Shown one piece after another: positions 10,361 to 19,359 of a stretch of DNA of 20,323 bases. The stretch is from contig CAJVPP010001391.1 in NCBI GenBank assembly GCA_910592005.1, positions 1 to 20,323 on the forward strand, given 5' to 3'. A model generated the notes under the pieces. That model was not told the origin of the DNA. It saw only the letters and a program-made list of their open reading frames with translations, and made no database searches. Every line of letters starts with the position of its first letter. Position 1 is the first letter of the stretch. The DNA comes from Funneliformis mosseae (Eukaryota; Glomeromycota; Glomeromycetes; Glomerales; Glomeraceae). A program made the position numbers and the translations under genes.

Positions 10361-10385
10361 GGTTCGTTATAACCAGAGTCGACTG
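10361..10385 (-). repeat. Right terminal inverted repeat of the transposon
   Basis: This is the exact inverted match of 8272-8296 over 25 bp, followed by TA at 10386-10387. The match ends after the 25th base. Confidence 0.95.
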
Positions 10386-10932
10386 TATAAAGTTTTTATC
10401 TTTAGCTCCTAAAAATCTTAATTCGATGACAAAATCTAAAATCTAAACTAAAATTAGGCGATGGAATTTCTTGAAACTTTTACAGTTAATACATTATTTA
10501 TAATTACTATTTACACTTTTATTATTTTATTATATTAAAAATAGAAACAAGTTACTAGAAATTAATAAAAGTATAAAAAATAGTATTATTTATTGTTTAT
10601 TTATTAGTATAAACTCCGTGATATCACAAAAAAAATATTAAAAAACTAAGTTCATATACATCGCACGATAATGTTAATTATATTAATGTGACTAAAAAAG
10701 CTTAATTGTTCAATAATTATTATAACAAGAAGTTAATATTTTGAGGAAGGGTTGAAATTAGGGTAAAGTCTAAAGAAAGTTATAAAATTGGAATTCCAAA
10801 TCCTTCCACCAGACTACAACTGAATATAAATTTTTTTTACTAACTTAAGCAGCTTGATGATATTATCTTGTAAATAAAATATATATTTTATTTATATATA
10901 TTTGCTAAAACTAATAAAGTCAAATTAATCAT
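10386..10932. other. AT-rich intergenic, no gene seen
   Basis: This lies between the transposon and the decayed leucine-rich-repeat gene. All frames are short and no repeat or RNA gene was recognised. Confidence 0.4.
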
Positions 10933-12236
10933 TTAAGACAACAAAGAAAAATGAGTTTTAGATAAAATAAATAAGTATGCATCTTTTAAATATTTGGGGC
11001 AGATTTTCTTTAAAGAAACGGGTAAATTTGGTAACCATGTTATTGGAGTATTTTCGCAGTTTAGATAAATTAAGGAGTGAGGTAATTTGGTAATCTAGTT
11101 ATTTGAGCCGGAGTGCTGTTAAGGAGTTAGACAAAGTTGGTAAGCTTGTTATTAGAGTGTTAGAACAGTCAAGATAGGTTAAGGAGTTAGGTAATGGTAA
11201 GCTAGTTATCTGAATTTTATAGCAACGAAGTTCCGTTAAGGTGTTAGGTAATGTTGGTAAGCTAGTTATCCGAGATTTACAGCAACGGAGTTCCGTTAAG
11301 GAGTTAGGTTATGTTGGTAAGTTTGTAATTTGATATTCAAAGCAATTGAGTTCCGTTAAGGAGTTAGGTAACGTTGGTAGGCTTGTAATTCGATTTTTAG
11401 AGCAAGAGAGTATCGTTAAGGAGTTTGGTAATGTTGGTAGGCTTGTAATTCGAGTACTAAAGCAACAGAGTTTCGTTAAGGAGTTAGGTAATGTTGGTAA
11501 GTTTGTTATTAGTTCTTCATAGAAATTGAATTCCGTTAAGGAATTAGGTAACGTTGGTAAGCTTGTTATTCGATTTCTAAAACAAGAGAGTATCTTTAAG
11601 GAGTTTGGTAATGTTGGTAGGCTTGTAATGAAGTTCCATTAAGGAGTTAGGTAATGTTGGTAAGCTAGTTATTAGTTCTTCAGAGCAATTGAGTTCCGTT
11701 AAGGAGTTAAGTAACGTTGGTAAGCTTGTTATTCGATTTCTAAGGCAAGAGAGTATTGTTAAGGAGTTTGGTAATGTTGGTATGCTTGTAATTAGAGTGT
11801 AAGAGCAATGAAGTTCCATTAAGGAGTTATGTAATGTTGGTAAGCTAATTATTAGATAATAATTATAGTTACAAATGAGTTTCGCCAATTTTCGAATTTT
11901 CGACATCTTTCAAAACCGCCTAAGGCGTTCAATATGTTATCAGAATCAAAAATTGTTAAATTAACAATAGTATCATCATAAAACACCAATTCAAGATTTC
12001 CGATTCTCTTTTCTAATTCATTAATAATTTCTTGCTTGGTTTTGGATACTACTTCTCTACCTCTAATCTTTTCTTCTAAATTATTAATATTGACTTTGGT
12101 TTCTTCTTCTCTCTCTCTAACCTTTTCTTCTAAATGTTTGAATTGTGAACATAACCCCTCGTTACTTTGCTCTAATTCCTTAATTCTCGTTTCCAATCCT
12201 TTTAGGGCTTTTTTCTAAATTGTTCTTGAAAACCAT
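10933..12236 (-). pseudogene. Broken coiled-coil plus leucine-rich-repeat protein gene
   Basis: ATG at 12236 begins MVFKNNLEK. After a frame change in the T6 run at 12209-12214 the reading continues as ETRIKELEQ..LEEKVREREEETK..LEEKIRGRE, a heptad-rich coiled coil of about 80 residues, to 11852. From about 11880, in the first frame again, come 20-residue leucine-rich repeats of the form LPTLPNSLTELNCxxxxITS. This pattern is shared with the LPxLPxxLxxL-type repeats known from bacteria and some protists and viruses. About 15 repeats can be followed to TAA at 10933-10935. Lesions include a 17-bp deletion near 11629, a nonsense change at 11309-11311 (TTA to TAA, consensus A to T at 11310), an in-frame 3-bp loss near 11196, and another frame break near 11110. 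Such repeats bind proteins; the partner is unknown. A working gene is unlikely unless several breaks are sequence errors. Confidence 0.7.
11040..11860. repeat. 60-bp tandem array encoding leucine-rich repeats
   Basis: The period is exactly 60 bp over most of the block, best seen between 11221 and 11580, with the plus-strand core TTCCGTTAAGGAGTTAGGTA. Copies diverge by substitutions mostly in the variable LRR positions. Two partial units occur, near 11100 and at about 11629. Confidence 0.9.
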
Positions 12237-12802
12237 TACTTATTTTTTTATTTTTATTTGTTCGGATGAGCTTTATTTTATTATCTTTTATTGCATAGAA
12301 ATACCAATAGGAATACTCACTTTTATTCAGCCCTCGGTTCTCAGCTATAAATATTCTAGTATACTCGGATCATATCAGCTTCTTGTCTTACAAATAAGGA
12401 TAATTGTTTTCTGAAAATCATTTAGCTTATAATATACTCAATCTTTGAAATCGTAACGGAACTTAATTTTTTTGAGGGAAATTTTTACAACAATTCTACG
12501 AAACTTTCAAAAGAATGTAATGTGGAGGGAAATAACGAAAAAAAAATGCCATTAATTACCTTTATGTAAACGACGAAAATCATCCCGATTTCGTAAGAAC
12601 CCGATGAAATATCATAAAAAAATTTGTTTATAATTTCAGGCGAGAGAGAGGTGTTGATAATTTTCTTTGACAGATTATAATTTAAATCAATTCTATCAAT
12701 ATACTGCGTGTAAGAAAGACTAAGTTTATTGATCGGACATTGACATGAGTAAAAGGATCGAAAAAGTTACATAGAGAATTAACTGCGCCTTCTTAGGAGA
12801 CT
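12237..12802. other. Upstream flank of the LRR pseudogene, no other gene seen
   Basis: This would hold the promoter of the minus-strand coiled-coil/LRR gene. A 64-codon plus-strand frame at 12220-12414 starts inside that gene and shows no domain. No repeat was recognised. Confidence 0.35.
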
Positions 12803-12831
12803 AATTGTCCGGAGCGAAGCGAAGGACAATT
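12803..12831. repeat. Hairpin with GCGAAGCGAAG loop
   Basis: AATTGTCC (12803-12810) and GGACAATT (12824-12831) pair over 8 bp around the loop GGAGCGAAGCGAA. The GC-rich loop stands out from its context. Confidence 0.65.
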
Positions 12832-13440
12832 TACTATGTTAACCCTGTATTTTCCTTCCATACATCCAACACGTCAATTCCCTATTCCTGCTAATTTTTT
12901 CTTGTAACACCCGATTGATCTTGTCTCTTTAATAGCGTCGGACTTTACCGGTTTCCGTTTTCCTAGCTATGTAAAGGAAAGTAGGCGCAAGTTCTTAAAA
13001 AAAAGTCATAAATTTTCGATCCGAAGTGACCGTACGTGCACGAAACCTTCCAAAAATAAATCTATATCACCGATAAAAAGCATGACTCATTAGAAATACT
13101 CTAAAATAAAGTTGAAAGCGTTAATAGCTTTTCATTCTAAATATTAATCTTATATAAGACAATTATATATCGATATTTTCAATATCTTTTTTAGATTTTC
13201 ATAGGGAAGTTGGGGAGCTTTCATTATTCAGTAGTATTTCAGCAGATGAGAGAAATGTAGTGATGGTTCGGTCGGTCTTAGACGGTTAATGGGATTATAT
13301 TTATAGCATATATTATTGTATATTAAGGTTTAATTTTATAAATACTAACTAGATTCATAGTTATGGCCGACCAGGGCTTATTATTATGAAAAAATGAATA
13401 TAAAAATTTTATGAATCAACTAGGATTTGTTTTTCACTGC
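12832..13440. other. Intergenic, more balanced composition, no gene seen
   Basis: Positions 12840-13060 are less AT-rich than average but all frames are broken. GGTTCGGTCGGTC (13266-13278) and GGCCGACC (13365-13372) are roughly complementary and about 95 bp apart. The stretch could be UTR or promoter; nothing decides this. Confidence 0.3.
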
Positions 13441-13457
13441 GGGTGACTTCGTCACCC
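13441..13457. repeat. Compact hairpin GGGTGAC-TTC-GTCACCC
   Basis: Two 7-bp perfect arms surround a TTC loop. A sister hairpin with the same GAC-TTC-GTC core is at 14274-14292. Confidence 0.8.
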
Positions 13458-13678
13458 ACCTGTTTTTTTGTTATTTTAATAAAAATAATTTTATTGCTTT
13501 TTAGATTTAAATAGGTAATTTAGTTTCTGATACTTTTTTTAGTCTAATGTCCTAGAAAAAAATTCGCCTATAGAAAAGGAAAAAAATAATAAAAAGTAAT
13601 AAAAATAATAAAAAAAAGGAATTAGTAATTAGTAATCCCAAACAATGCAAAAAAAAAAAGAACCGTCACTCACTCACC

Positions 13679-13708
13679 GCCGTGACGGACCGATCGGTCC
13701 GTCACGGC
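13679..13708. repeat. 30-bp perfect palindrome
   Basis: GCCGTGACGGACCGA is followed immediately by its exact reverse complement; the centre is CGATCG at 13693/13694. The symmetry continues imperfectly outward: ACTCACC on the left matches GGTGAGT on the right after an AAA insertion. A poly-A arm containing CAATGCAAAA mirrors a T-rich arm ending TTGCATTG. Confidence 0.92.
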
Positions 13709-14295
13709 AAAGGTGAGTTTTGTTGAGTTTTTTTTTTTCTATCTTCTTTTTATTTGCATTGTGTCAGATTAATAACGCTTTAATTTTAATTTTTTTTTAT
13801 TTTTGTTTTTTTTCATTGTTTTATTGCTTTATTAATATTTCTCTAGCTTTCGTTCGATCGGTTCGGTGCGTTCAGTTCTTCGCGGCAAAGATAAGGCAGT
13901 TGGTTTTTTTTTTATTTTTTTATGGTTTTGTTTTTTTTATTTTTTACATTGTTTTATTTGTTTTCTTAATATTTTTTTTCCCTCTAGCTTTCGTGCGATC
14001 GATTCGGTGCGATCGGTCTAAGCTGTTGGTTTTTTTTATCTTCCTTTTTTTTCTATTTTTTTTCTTTATTTTTTTTTTTGCATTGTTTCATTAATAAATT
14101 TATTTTTTATTTTTTTTTCTTTCTTTTTTTCTCTAGACGATTTTAGGTTTAGATTCGAATTTCGATTGGATTGTTCGGGCAAAGGTAAGTTGCGAATTTG
14201 TTTTTTTTTAACATTGTTTCGGATTGATAATTGATTTGTCTTTTTAATTTTAATAATTAGAGTTTGCGGTTTGTGGGGGACTTCGTCCCCCATTT
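13694..14295 (+). repeat. Array of splice-like modules (about 125-150 bp each)
   Basis: Four consecutive T-rich segments each end in an acceptor-like CTCTAG or TTAG (AG at 13845-13846, 13986-13987, 14135-14136 and 14259-14260). Each is followed by a G+C-richer segment. Two of these start CTTTCGTKCGATCG. Three blocks in the array end in SGGCAAAG (13704-13711, 13883-13890 and 14177-14184), two of them followed by donor-like GTGAGT or GTAAGT. The T-rich parts also share a RCATTGTTT word. The pattern looks like tandem short exons separated by introns, but the exon-like parts have no shared open frame. A spliced non-coding RNA, or a tandemly duplicated leader, is one reading; simple sequence decay is the alternative. 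Confidence 0.5.
14274..14292. repeat. Compact hairpin TGGGGGAC-TTC-GTCCCCCA
   Basis: Eight-bp perfect arms surround a TTC loop. It closes the right side of the module array and matches the core of the hairpin at 13441-13457. Confidence 0.8.
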
Positions 14296-15381
14296 AGCAT
14301 TAAATAATTGATTGCAATAACCATTTCAATTAAACTTAAATTTCATTTATGAAGAATAAAAATATAAAATCAAATTTTTGAATACATTTAATTATATTGA
14401 TAAAAAAGAAGTTTAATTTTTCATTCGATTATAGATTAAATTTTTTTTTCAAATTTTTTTAATACATGCAATTTTATTAGTAGATTTTTAAATAGCAAAT
14501 TAAAAAAAATATATATATATAAAAATTCGTGGATATTAAATAAAAAATATTATTTAAATTTAAATTTTTTTTTTAAAATAATTTTTTTTAAATTGTTTAT
14601 TAATCTTATTTAATACTCTCCAAATGTTTTTTTTTTTTTATTAATTACATTATATTTATTAATTTTTATAATTTATTTATTTTTTATATTTTAAAATTTA
14701 AATTTATTTTTAATTTAATTTTTTATTTAGTTTTTTTAATAAGCATTTTATATACGTTTTATTCTATTTAAATTTAAATAAAATGATTAAAAGTCATTAA
14801 ATAGCATAAAAAGTGAATTCATGTATCATTAGCATTACGAACTACACGAATATCAAACCCACCTTGACAAAAATTGAGATTCAGGCAATTTCGAACTTGC
14901 TGAACAACTTTACTTAAGGTATCTTTATATGTTTTATTGGACTAAAGTTTCTATATTTCACCTGAATAAAAAAAATTAAGAGAATAATTTTTGCAAAAAA
15001 TACTACTTAAAATTTTTTCTGTAATCTATTGTTGATAATTATACGGGCATATTATATTTGATTTTATTTTGATAATTGGTGTTTTTTTTTAAAAAAAAAA
15101 AAAAATAAGAAAAATTTTTTTTTAAAAAAAAGATCAGATCGATTACAGTATTTACAAATATACATAACACAAAAAAAACAAAAATTGATAAACTGAATAT
15201 GCAAATAATAATTTTAATGCTAAAGATATTTTTTAACGAAATAAAATGAATCGACAAAGATTAGCAAAATCAATAAAAATATATTTTATTTAAAATATGA
15301 TGGTTAAATTTAACACAATACAAAAGTGCCACAGGAAAGCTTAATCTCAAATTTATTCTAATGATAACATAGTAGCATACT
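14296..15381. other. Extremely AT-rich stretch, no gene seen
   Basis: Long homopolymer runs and dispersed ATTTAAAT-like words dominate. The 72-codon minus-strand frame at 15039-15257 is a low-complexity Phe/Ile/Lys string from A/T runs and is not supported as a gene. Confidence 0.5.
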
Positions 15382-15444
15382 ATAGCTGCAGCTGCAGCTT
15401 AGCAGTAGCTGTAGCCATAGCTGTAGCTGTAGCTGTAGCTATAT
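15382..15444. repeat. Hexameric microsatellite (AGCTGT/AGCTGC)n
   Basis: About ten copies of AGCTGY-like hexamers run together. They include the perfect 16-bp palindrome AGCTGCAGCTGCAGCT at 15384-15399. Confidence 0.85.
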
Positions 15445-15464
15445 AAACTTCAAATTTGATGTTC

Positions 15465-15628
15465 ACAAGGTGCATTACCAAAATCAATCAAAATATATAG
15501 AGATTGCTAAAGATCTGTGCAACTAAAGAACAAATTAAGCAAAAAAGTGAATAAATGCAAAAATGATCATCAAAAATTCATAATTTCAAAAGTATACCTT
15601 TGCCAATTAGTGGTCAATTGCACCTTGT
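15465..15628. mobile_element. Possible small inverted-repeat element, 164 bp
   Basis: ACAAGGTGCA at 15465-15474 is inverted as TGCACCTTGT at 15619-15628. The similarity fades after 10-11 bp and no target duplication is evident, so this could be chance or a degraded MITE. Confidence 0.3.
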
Positions 15629-15736
15629 CTACCATTAAAAAGTTAAGCTTAAATTTATATATATATATTTTGATTAATAAAAAAGGCGTTGATTAGCTAT
15701 CCTTTTGTTCTAATCAGTCATATTCTTTAAGTATTA

Positions 15737-16347
15737 CAAACTTTCGCTAAAAGTCTTCAGACATTTTTTGGCTCAATATAAACTTGAAATTTTTAAATTT
15801 TATTAAAAAATATTTATTAAAATATTTATTAAAATACGATATGCTACACATTTAGTACTAAATAATTAGTACTTAGTCAGGCCTCCATTTGCTTCAATCA
15901 TAGTCTGAATTCACAGCGGTATACTATTAACCAAATTTTCGATATTTTGTATCAGAATTTATTTCTATGCCTTTATAATATATTGATCAAGTTGAGCAAG
16001 ATTAGAAGGCAATTTTTTTCTTTTACAGATGCTCTTCTTGACTTTAACCTATAGATTCTCAATAAATAATCATGGCAATAGTTCAATAACTATCACTGTG
16101 TTGATGACAAAAAATTATGCCACTGAGTTATTCTATTGTTAATTTATTAAATATTTTTGTTATTTTAAAAAGATGTAATTTTATTTTGATTTAAAATTAA
16201 AATAAATAAATCAACTTATATTTATTTAATTTGATTTATATAAACAATAGCCAGAATATTATATAGCCACAATTTTATACAATCACATGATATATTTAGT
16301 ATGAAAAAACCTGAAAAATAGCGTTCAGAGACTTTGACAAAGGTCTG
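15737..16347 (-). mobile_element. Internally deleted Tc1/mariner element, ~611 bp
   Basis: The left end begins CAAACTTTCGCTAAAAGTCT and the right end, reversed, begins CAGACCTTTGTCAAAGTCT. They align with few gaps and are flanked by TA at 15735-15736 and 16348-16349. End sequences of this CTTTGCAAAAGTCT style are typical of Tc1 elements. The interior retains only the C-terminal end of a transposase; full elements are usually near 1.6 kb. Confidence 0.7.
15866..16100 (-). pseudogene. Tc1-like transposase C-terminal remnant
   Basis: Reading on the minus strand gives IENL, then KKLPSNLAQLDQYIIKA, then IQNIENLVNSIP, then IQTMIEANGGLTKY with a final TAA. This matches the well-known end of Tc1 transposases (NPIENLW .. 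V..SMP.R...VI.A.GG.TKY). There are several in-frame stops (for example after IENL and KA) and the first two catalytic acidic residues are absent. Confidence 0.75.
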
Positions 16348-16349
16348 TA

Positions 16350-16904
16350 ATTATTCATAATAAAGATATAAGAAAGTAATGAAGCCAATAAGCATTTTTG
16401 ATTAATTAGAATATCAGCTTAATGCAACATATTCTTAATCAACTAAGAAATTTAATAGTTAATGTATAAATATAATTCAGATAAAATTAAATCTTAAATT
16501 TTATATATTACACTAATCTGTCAAAAGTGTATGAGTAGTTTTAAATGTATTTTCTAAACTATATTTTTAGTAATCAGTGATTGAATTTTATGATCTTTGA
16601 TTTATTAGAATTATTATATTAAGATGCATCTAATCATATTATTTTATATTTTTATATTACTAGATAAAAAGAAGTTTCTAAACAGTTAAATATAAATATC
16701 TTTCTATTTATAAATTCAAAATATATAAAATTTATAGATTAAAAGCATTTTATATAATAATTCTAATGAATTATAAAGCTTAAAAATCTAATTACTAATT
16801 GTTAAAACATAATAATATTTGTAGAACTTAAATTTAATCCAACAGATCAGATAATCTAACAGATCAATCTGAAAAGTTTAGTTGAATCAGATTAGAGTTC
16901 TGGA
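16350..16904. other. AT-rich intergenic, no gene seen
   Basis: Short frames only. No convincing repeat until the AATCTGAA-rich arm begins near 16840-16905. Confidence 0.4.
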
Positions 16905-18030
16905 TGAGTCAAGTTTAATGCTCCAAACAGTTCAGTTCAGTCCAGATTATAGGCCAATCTGAAACTGATCTGAAAATTTTGGTTCAGTTTGGTTCAGATT
17001 ATAAATCCTAAAAATGCCAATCTGAAACTGAACTGAACCGTAAACCGGTAAAAATCTGAATTGAACTGAAAATTTTGGATTAATCTGAAATTTTGGATTG
17101 TTTAGAATGATCCTTTTATTATTCGTTTGGAACGATTGAAGTTATCATTTCAAAAGAATGATAATTTAATCGTTCCAATTAAATAATTTTTTTATTGTTC
17201 ATTTGGAACGATAACTTTAATCGTTCCAAATGAATGATTTTTTTTATCGTTTGATTAGAACGATAATTTAATCATTCCAATCGAACGATTTTTTTATCAT
17301 TTATTTGGAACAATAACTTTAATCATTCCAAATGAACAATTTTTTATCATTCGATTGGAACGATAATTTAATCATTCTAATCAAATGATTTTTTATTGTT
17401 CGTTTGGAACGATAACTTCAATCATTTTAAACAAAAAATTTTCTTATCGTTCATTTGGAACGATAACTTCAATCGTTACAAATGAATGATTTTTTTATCA
17501 TTCGTTTAGAACGATAACTTCAATCATTCCAAATGAATGATTTTTTTATTGTTCGTTTAGAACGATAACTTTAATTATTCTAAATGAACAATTTTCTTAT
17601 CATTCGATTGAAGCGATAATTTAATCGTTCCAATCGAATGATTTTTTTATCGTTCATTTGGAACGATAACTTCAATCATTCCAAATGAACAATTCTTTTA
17701 TCATTCTTTTAGAATGATAATTTAATCATTCCAAATGAACAATTCTTTTATCGTTCGTTTAGAATGATAATTTCATCGTTCTAATCGAACAATCCTTTTA
17801 TCGTTCATTTGGAATGATAATTTTATCATTCCAAATGATCTGAAATTTTAGATTAATCCAAAATTTTCGGTTCTGTTCAGATTTTTTTCAGTTCGGATTA
17901 GATTTATAATCTGAAAAAAATCTGAATCGAACTGAAAATTTTCATATTGAAATTTTTGCAATCCAAAACTGAACCAAAATTGATCTGAACTGAAAATTTT
18001 CAGATTAATCTGAACCATTTAGAGCTTTAG
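16905..18030. repeat. Large fold-back region with AATCTGAA-rich arms
   Basis: Left arm (about 16905-17100) and right arm (about 17830-18030) are imperfect inverted copies. The left arm starts GCTCCAAACAGTTCAG; the reverse of the right arm starts GCTCTAAATGGTTCAG. At the inner edge both read AAAATTTTGGATTAATCT. Arms are made of shuffled GAACTGAA, AATCTGAA and GAAAATTTT words. No coding frame. It resembles a fold-back element or decayed satellite. Confidence 0.6.
17103..17840. repeat. Hairpin minisatellite, ~50-bp unit, ~15 copies
   Basis: Each unit contains a self-complementary pair such as TTTGGAACGAT..ATCGTTCCAAA around a 7-9 nt loop, then GAACGAT-T(6-7)-ATCGTTC. GAACGATAA-like starts recur about every 50 bp from near 17207 to 17811. 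Differences between units are mostly transitions (CG to CA/TG), suggesting cytosine methylation decay or RIP-like change. Confidence 0.85.
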
Positions 18031-18200
18031 TTAAGTTAACTCACGAGTCAGATAAGCTGAATCGAGTTTGAATCAAGTTGAATTTATATTTTTTTGACTC
18101 AATGATTTGCGAGTTAAATCAAATTTAAGTCAAGTTAAATATTTAACTCGACTCGATTTAAACTCTACTCAAACTCGATTTGACTCAAGTTGACTTAAAA
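18031..18200. repeat. GAGTC/GACTC-rich fold-back block
   Basis: Words such as ATCGAGTTTGAATCAAGTTG and, in the other orientation, ACTCGACTCGATTT alternate here, so the arms can pair imperfectly. A perfect 16-bp palindrome AGTTAAATATTTAACT lies at 18133-18148. Confidence 0.5.
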
Positions 18201-19359
18201 TAGTATTATTAATAAATTAATATTTTAAAACTATAAAAATTATACATTATAATAATTGAAATACTTTATAATAGTTGAAATATATTAATAGTTAATAATT
18301 GAAATTTATTTTATTAATTTAAATTATAAATTTTAAATTTCGTTAGAAATGCATAAAGTTAATTAATTTTTTTATCAATAAGATAATTAAACATTAAAAC
18401 AGTATAGTTTAAACCTTTATTTTAATGACTTTTTATTGATAAAATATATAAAAAAATAAAAATTATTATAAAATTAATTAAAATTAATAATAAATAAATA
18501 AATATATAATTAATTAATTTTTTTAAAATATAAAAATCTATTGATCCTAATAAAATCTAAGTTAACATATGCTAAAAGTATATGTAAGAGAAAATATACA
18601 ACCCCAAAGTCATATTAATATAAAATCATATTATAAATTATGTGATTTATAATTTAATTTTAATAGTAACTGATCCATATATTTGAAAGTATATTCTTAT
18701 AACTTAGGAAATTGAACACACTTGTTCTTTGCATCCCAGCATTGATTTTTCACAAATTGAAGATTTGATGATGAGCTCTTGTTCAATTATTTTACTTAAA
18801 GGATTAAAGAATTGTAATTATAAATAACTTGATTGCTAATCAACTATACTTCAAATTTATCTGATTTCCCAAACAAAACCATACAACGTTTATGACTAAA
18901 TTCATTTAAAATTTTACAAATTTTTTCTAATAATTCTTTGAAGAAAGACATTGTGAAAGTTTGAATAAAAGAAAAATAAATAGTTAGAAAAAATACGATT
19001 TATATATAAAAAAAATGAATTTTTTTTTTAAAAAAAAAAAGAAAAAAGAAAATGAATTATATATATAATTAAATATTGTTATGCCAATTTTAAAAATGAA
19101 TATATTTGTCAAATATTACAAATGCTTATTAATTATTGAACCAATATAAAAGACAATAAAAGACAATAATACATAATTTTTTTTTGGTTTTATAGAATCC
19201 AGTATAATATCTAAAAAAAATACAATTAATTATTAATTATAATTGTTTTGAAATTAGAATTCAAACAAACCAAATGATAATCTTTGAAAAAAATTAAAAA
19301 AAACAAAATCACTAGTATAGTTTATTAAAAAAATAATCCAAAATTCTTTAAAATCTAAA
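18201..19359. other. AT-rich stretch, no supported gene
   Basis: Long A/T runs at both ends. The middle (18700-18960) is slightly more complex. On the minus strand it has a short frame at 18951-18844 (MSFFKELLEKICKILNEF..), followed by stop-broken readable peptide. It has no domain that I recognise. Confidence 0.4.

Larger units (their letters stand above)
8272..10385 (-). mobile_element. pogo/Tigger-type DNA transposon, 2114 bp
   Basis: The ends are perfect 25-bp inverted repeats beginning CAGTCGACTCTGGTTATAAC, at 8272-8296 and 10361-10385. They are bounded by TA on both sides (8270-8271 and 10386-10387), the target duplication of the Tc1/mariner-pogo superfamily. One gene for a CENP-B/Tigger-like transposase fills the interior on the minus strand. 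Subterminal copies of TTCGGTATA-like sequence occur near both ends (around 8327-8375 and 10244-10355). Perfect ends and a nearly complete gene indicate a fairly recent insertion. Confidence 0.92.

Noticed and set aside
12036..12218. 60-codon plus-strand frame
   Set aside because: It is antisense to the coiled coil and looks Ser/Leu-rich only because of that.
13720..14094. 124-codon plus-strand frame rich in Phe
   Set aside because: It translates T runs across the repeated modules; the hydrophobic string has no domain and crosses splice-like borders.
14066..14293. 75-codon minus-strand Lys/Asn-rich frame
   Set aside because: It translates T-rich tracts and the terminal hairpin, so it is low complexity.
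18844..18951. Minus-strand small frame MSFFKELLEKICKILNEF with broken readable peptide after it
   Set aside because: It is 35 codons with several stops after, no clean splice sites and no domain, so it is insufficient to call a gene.
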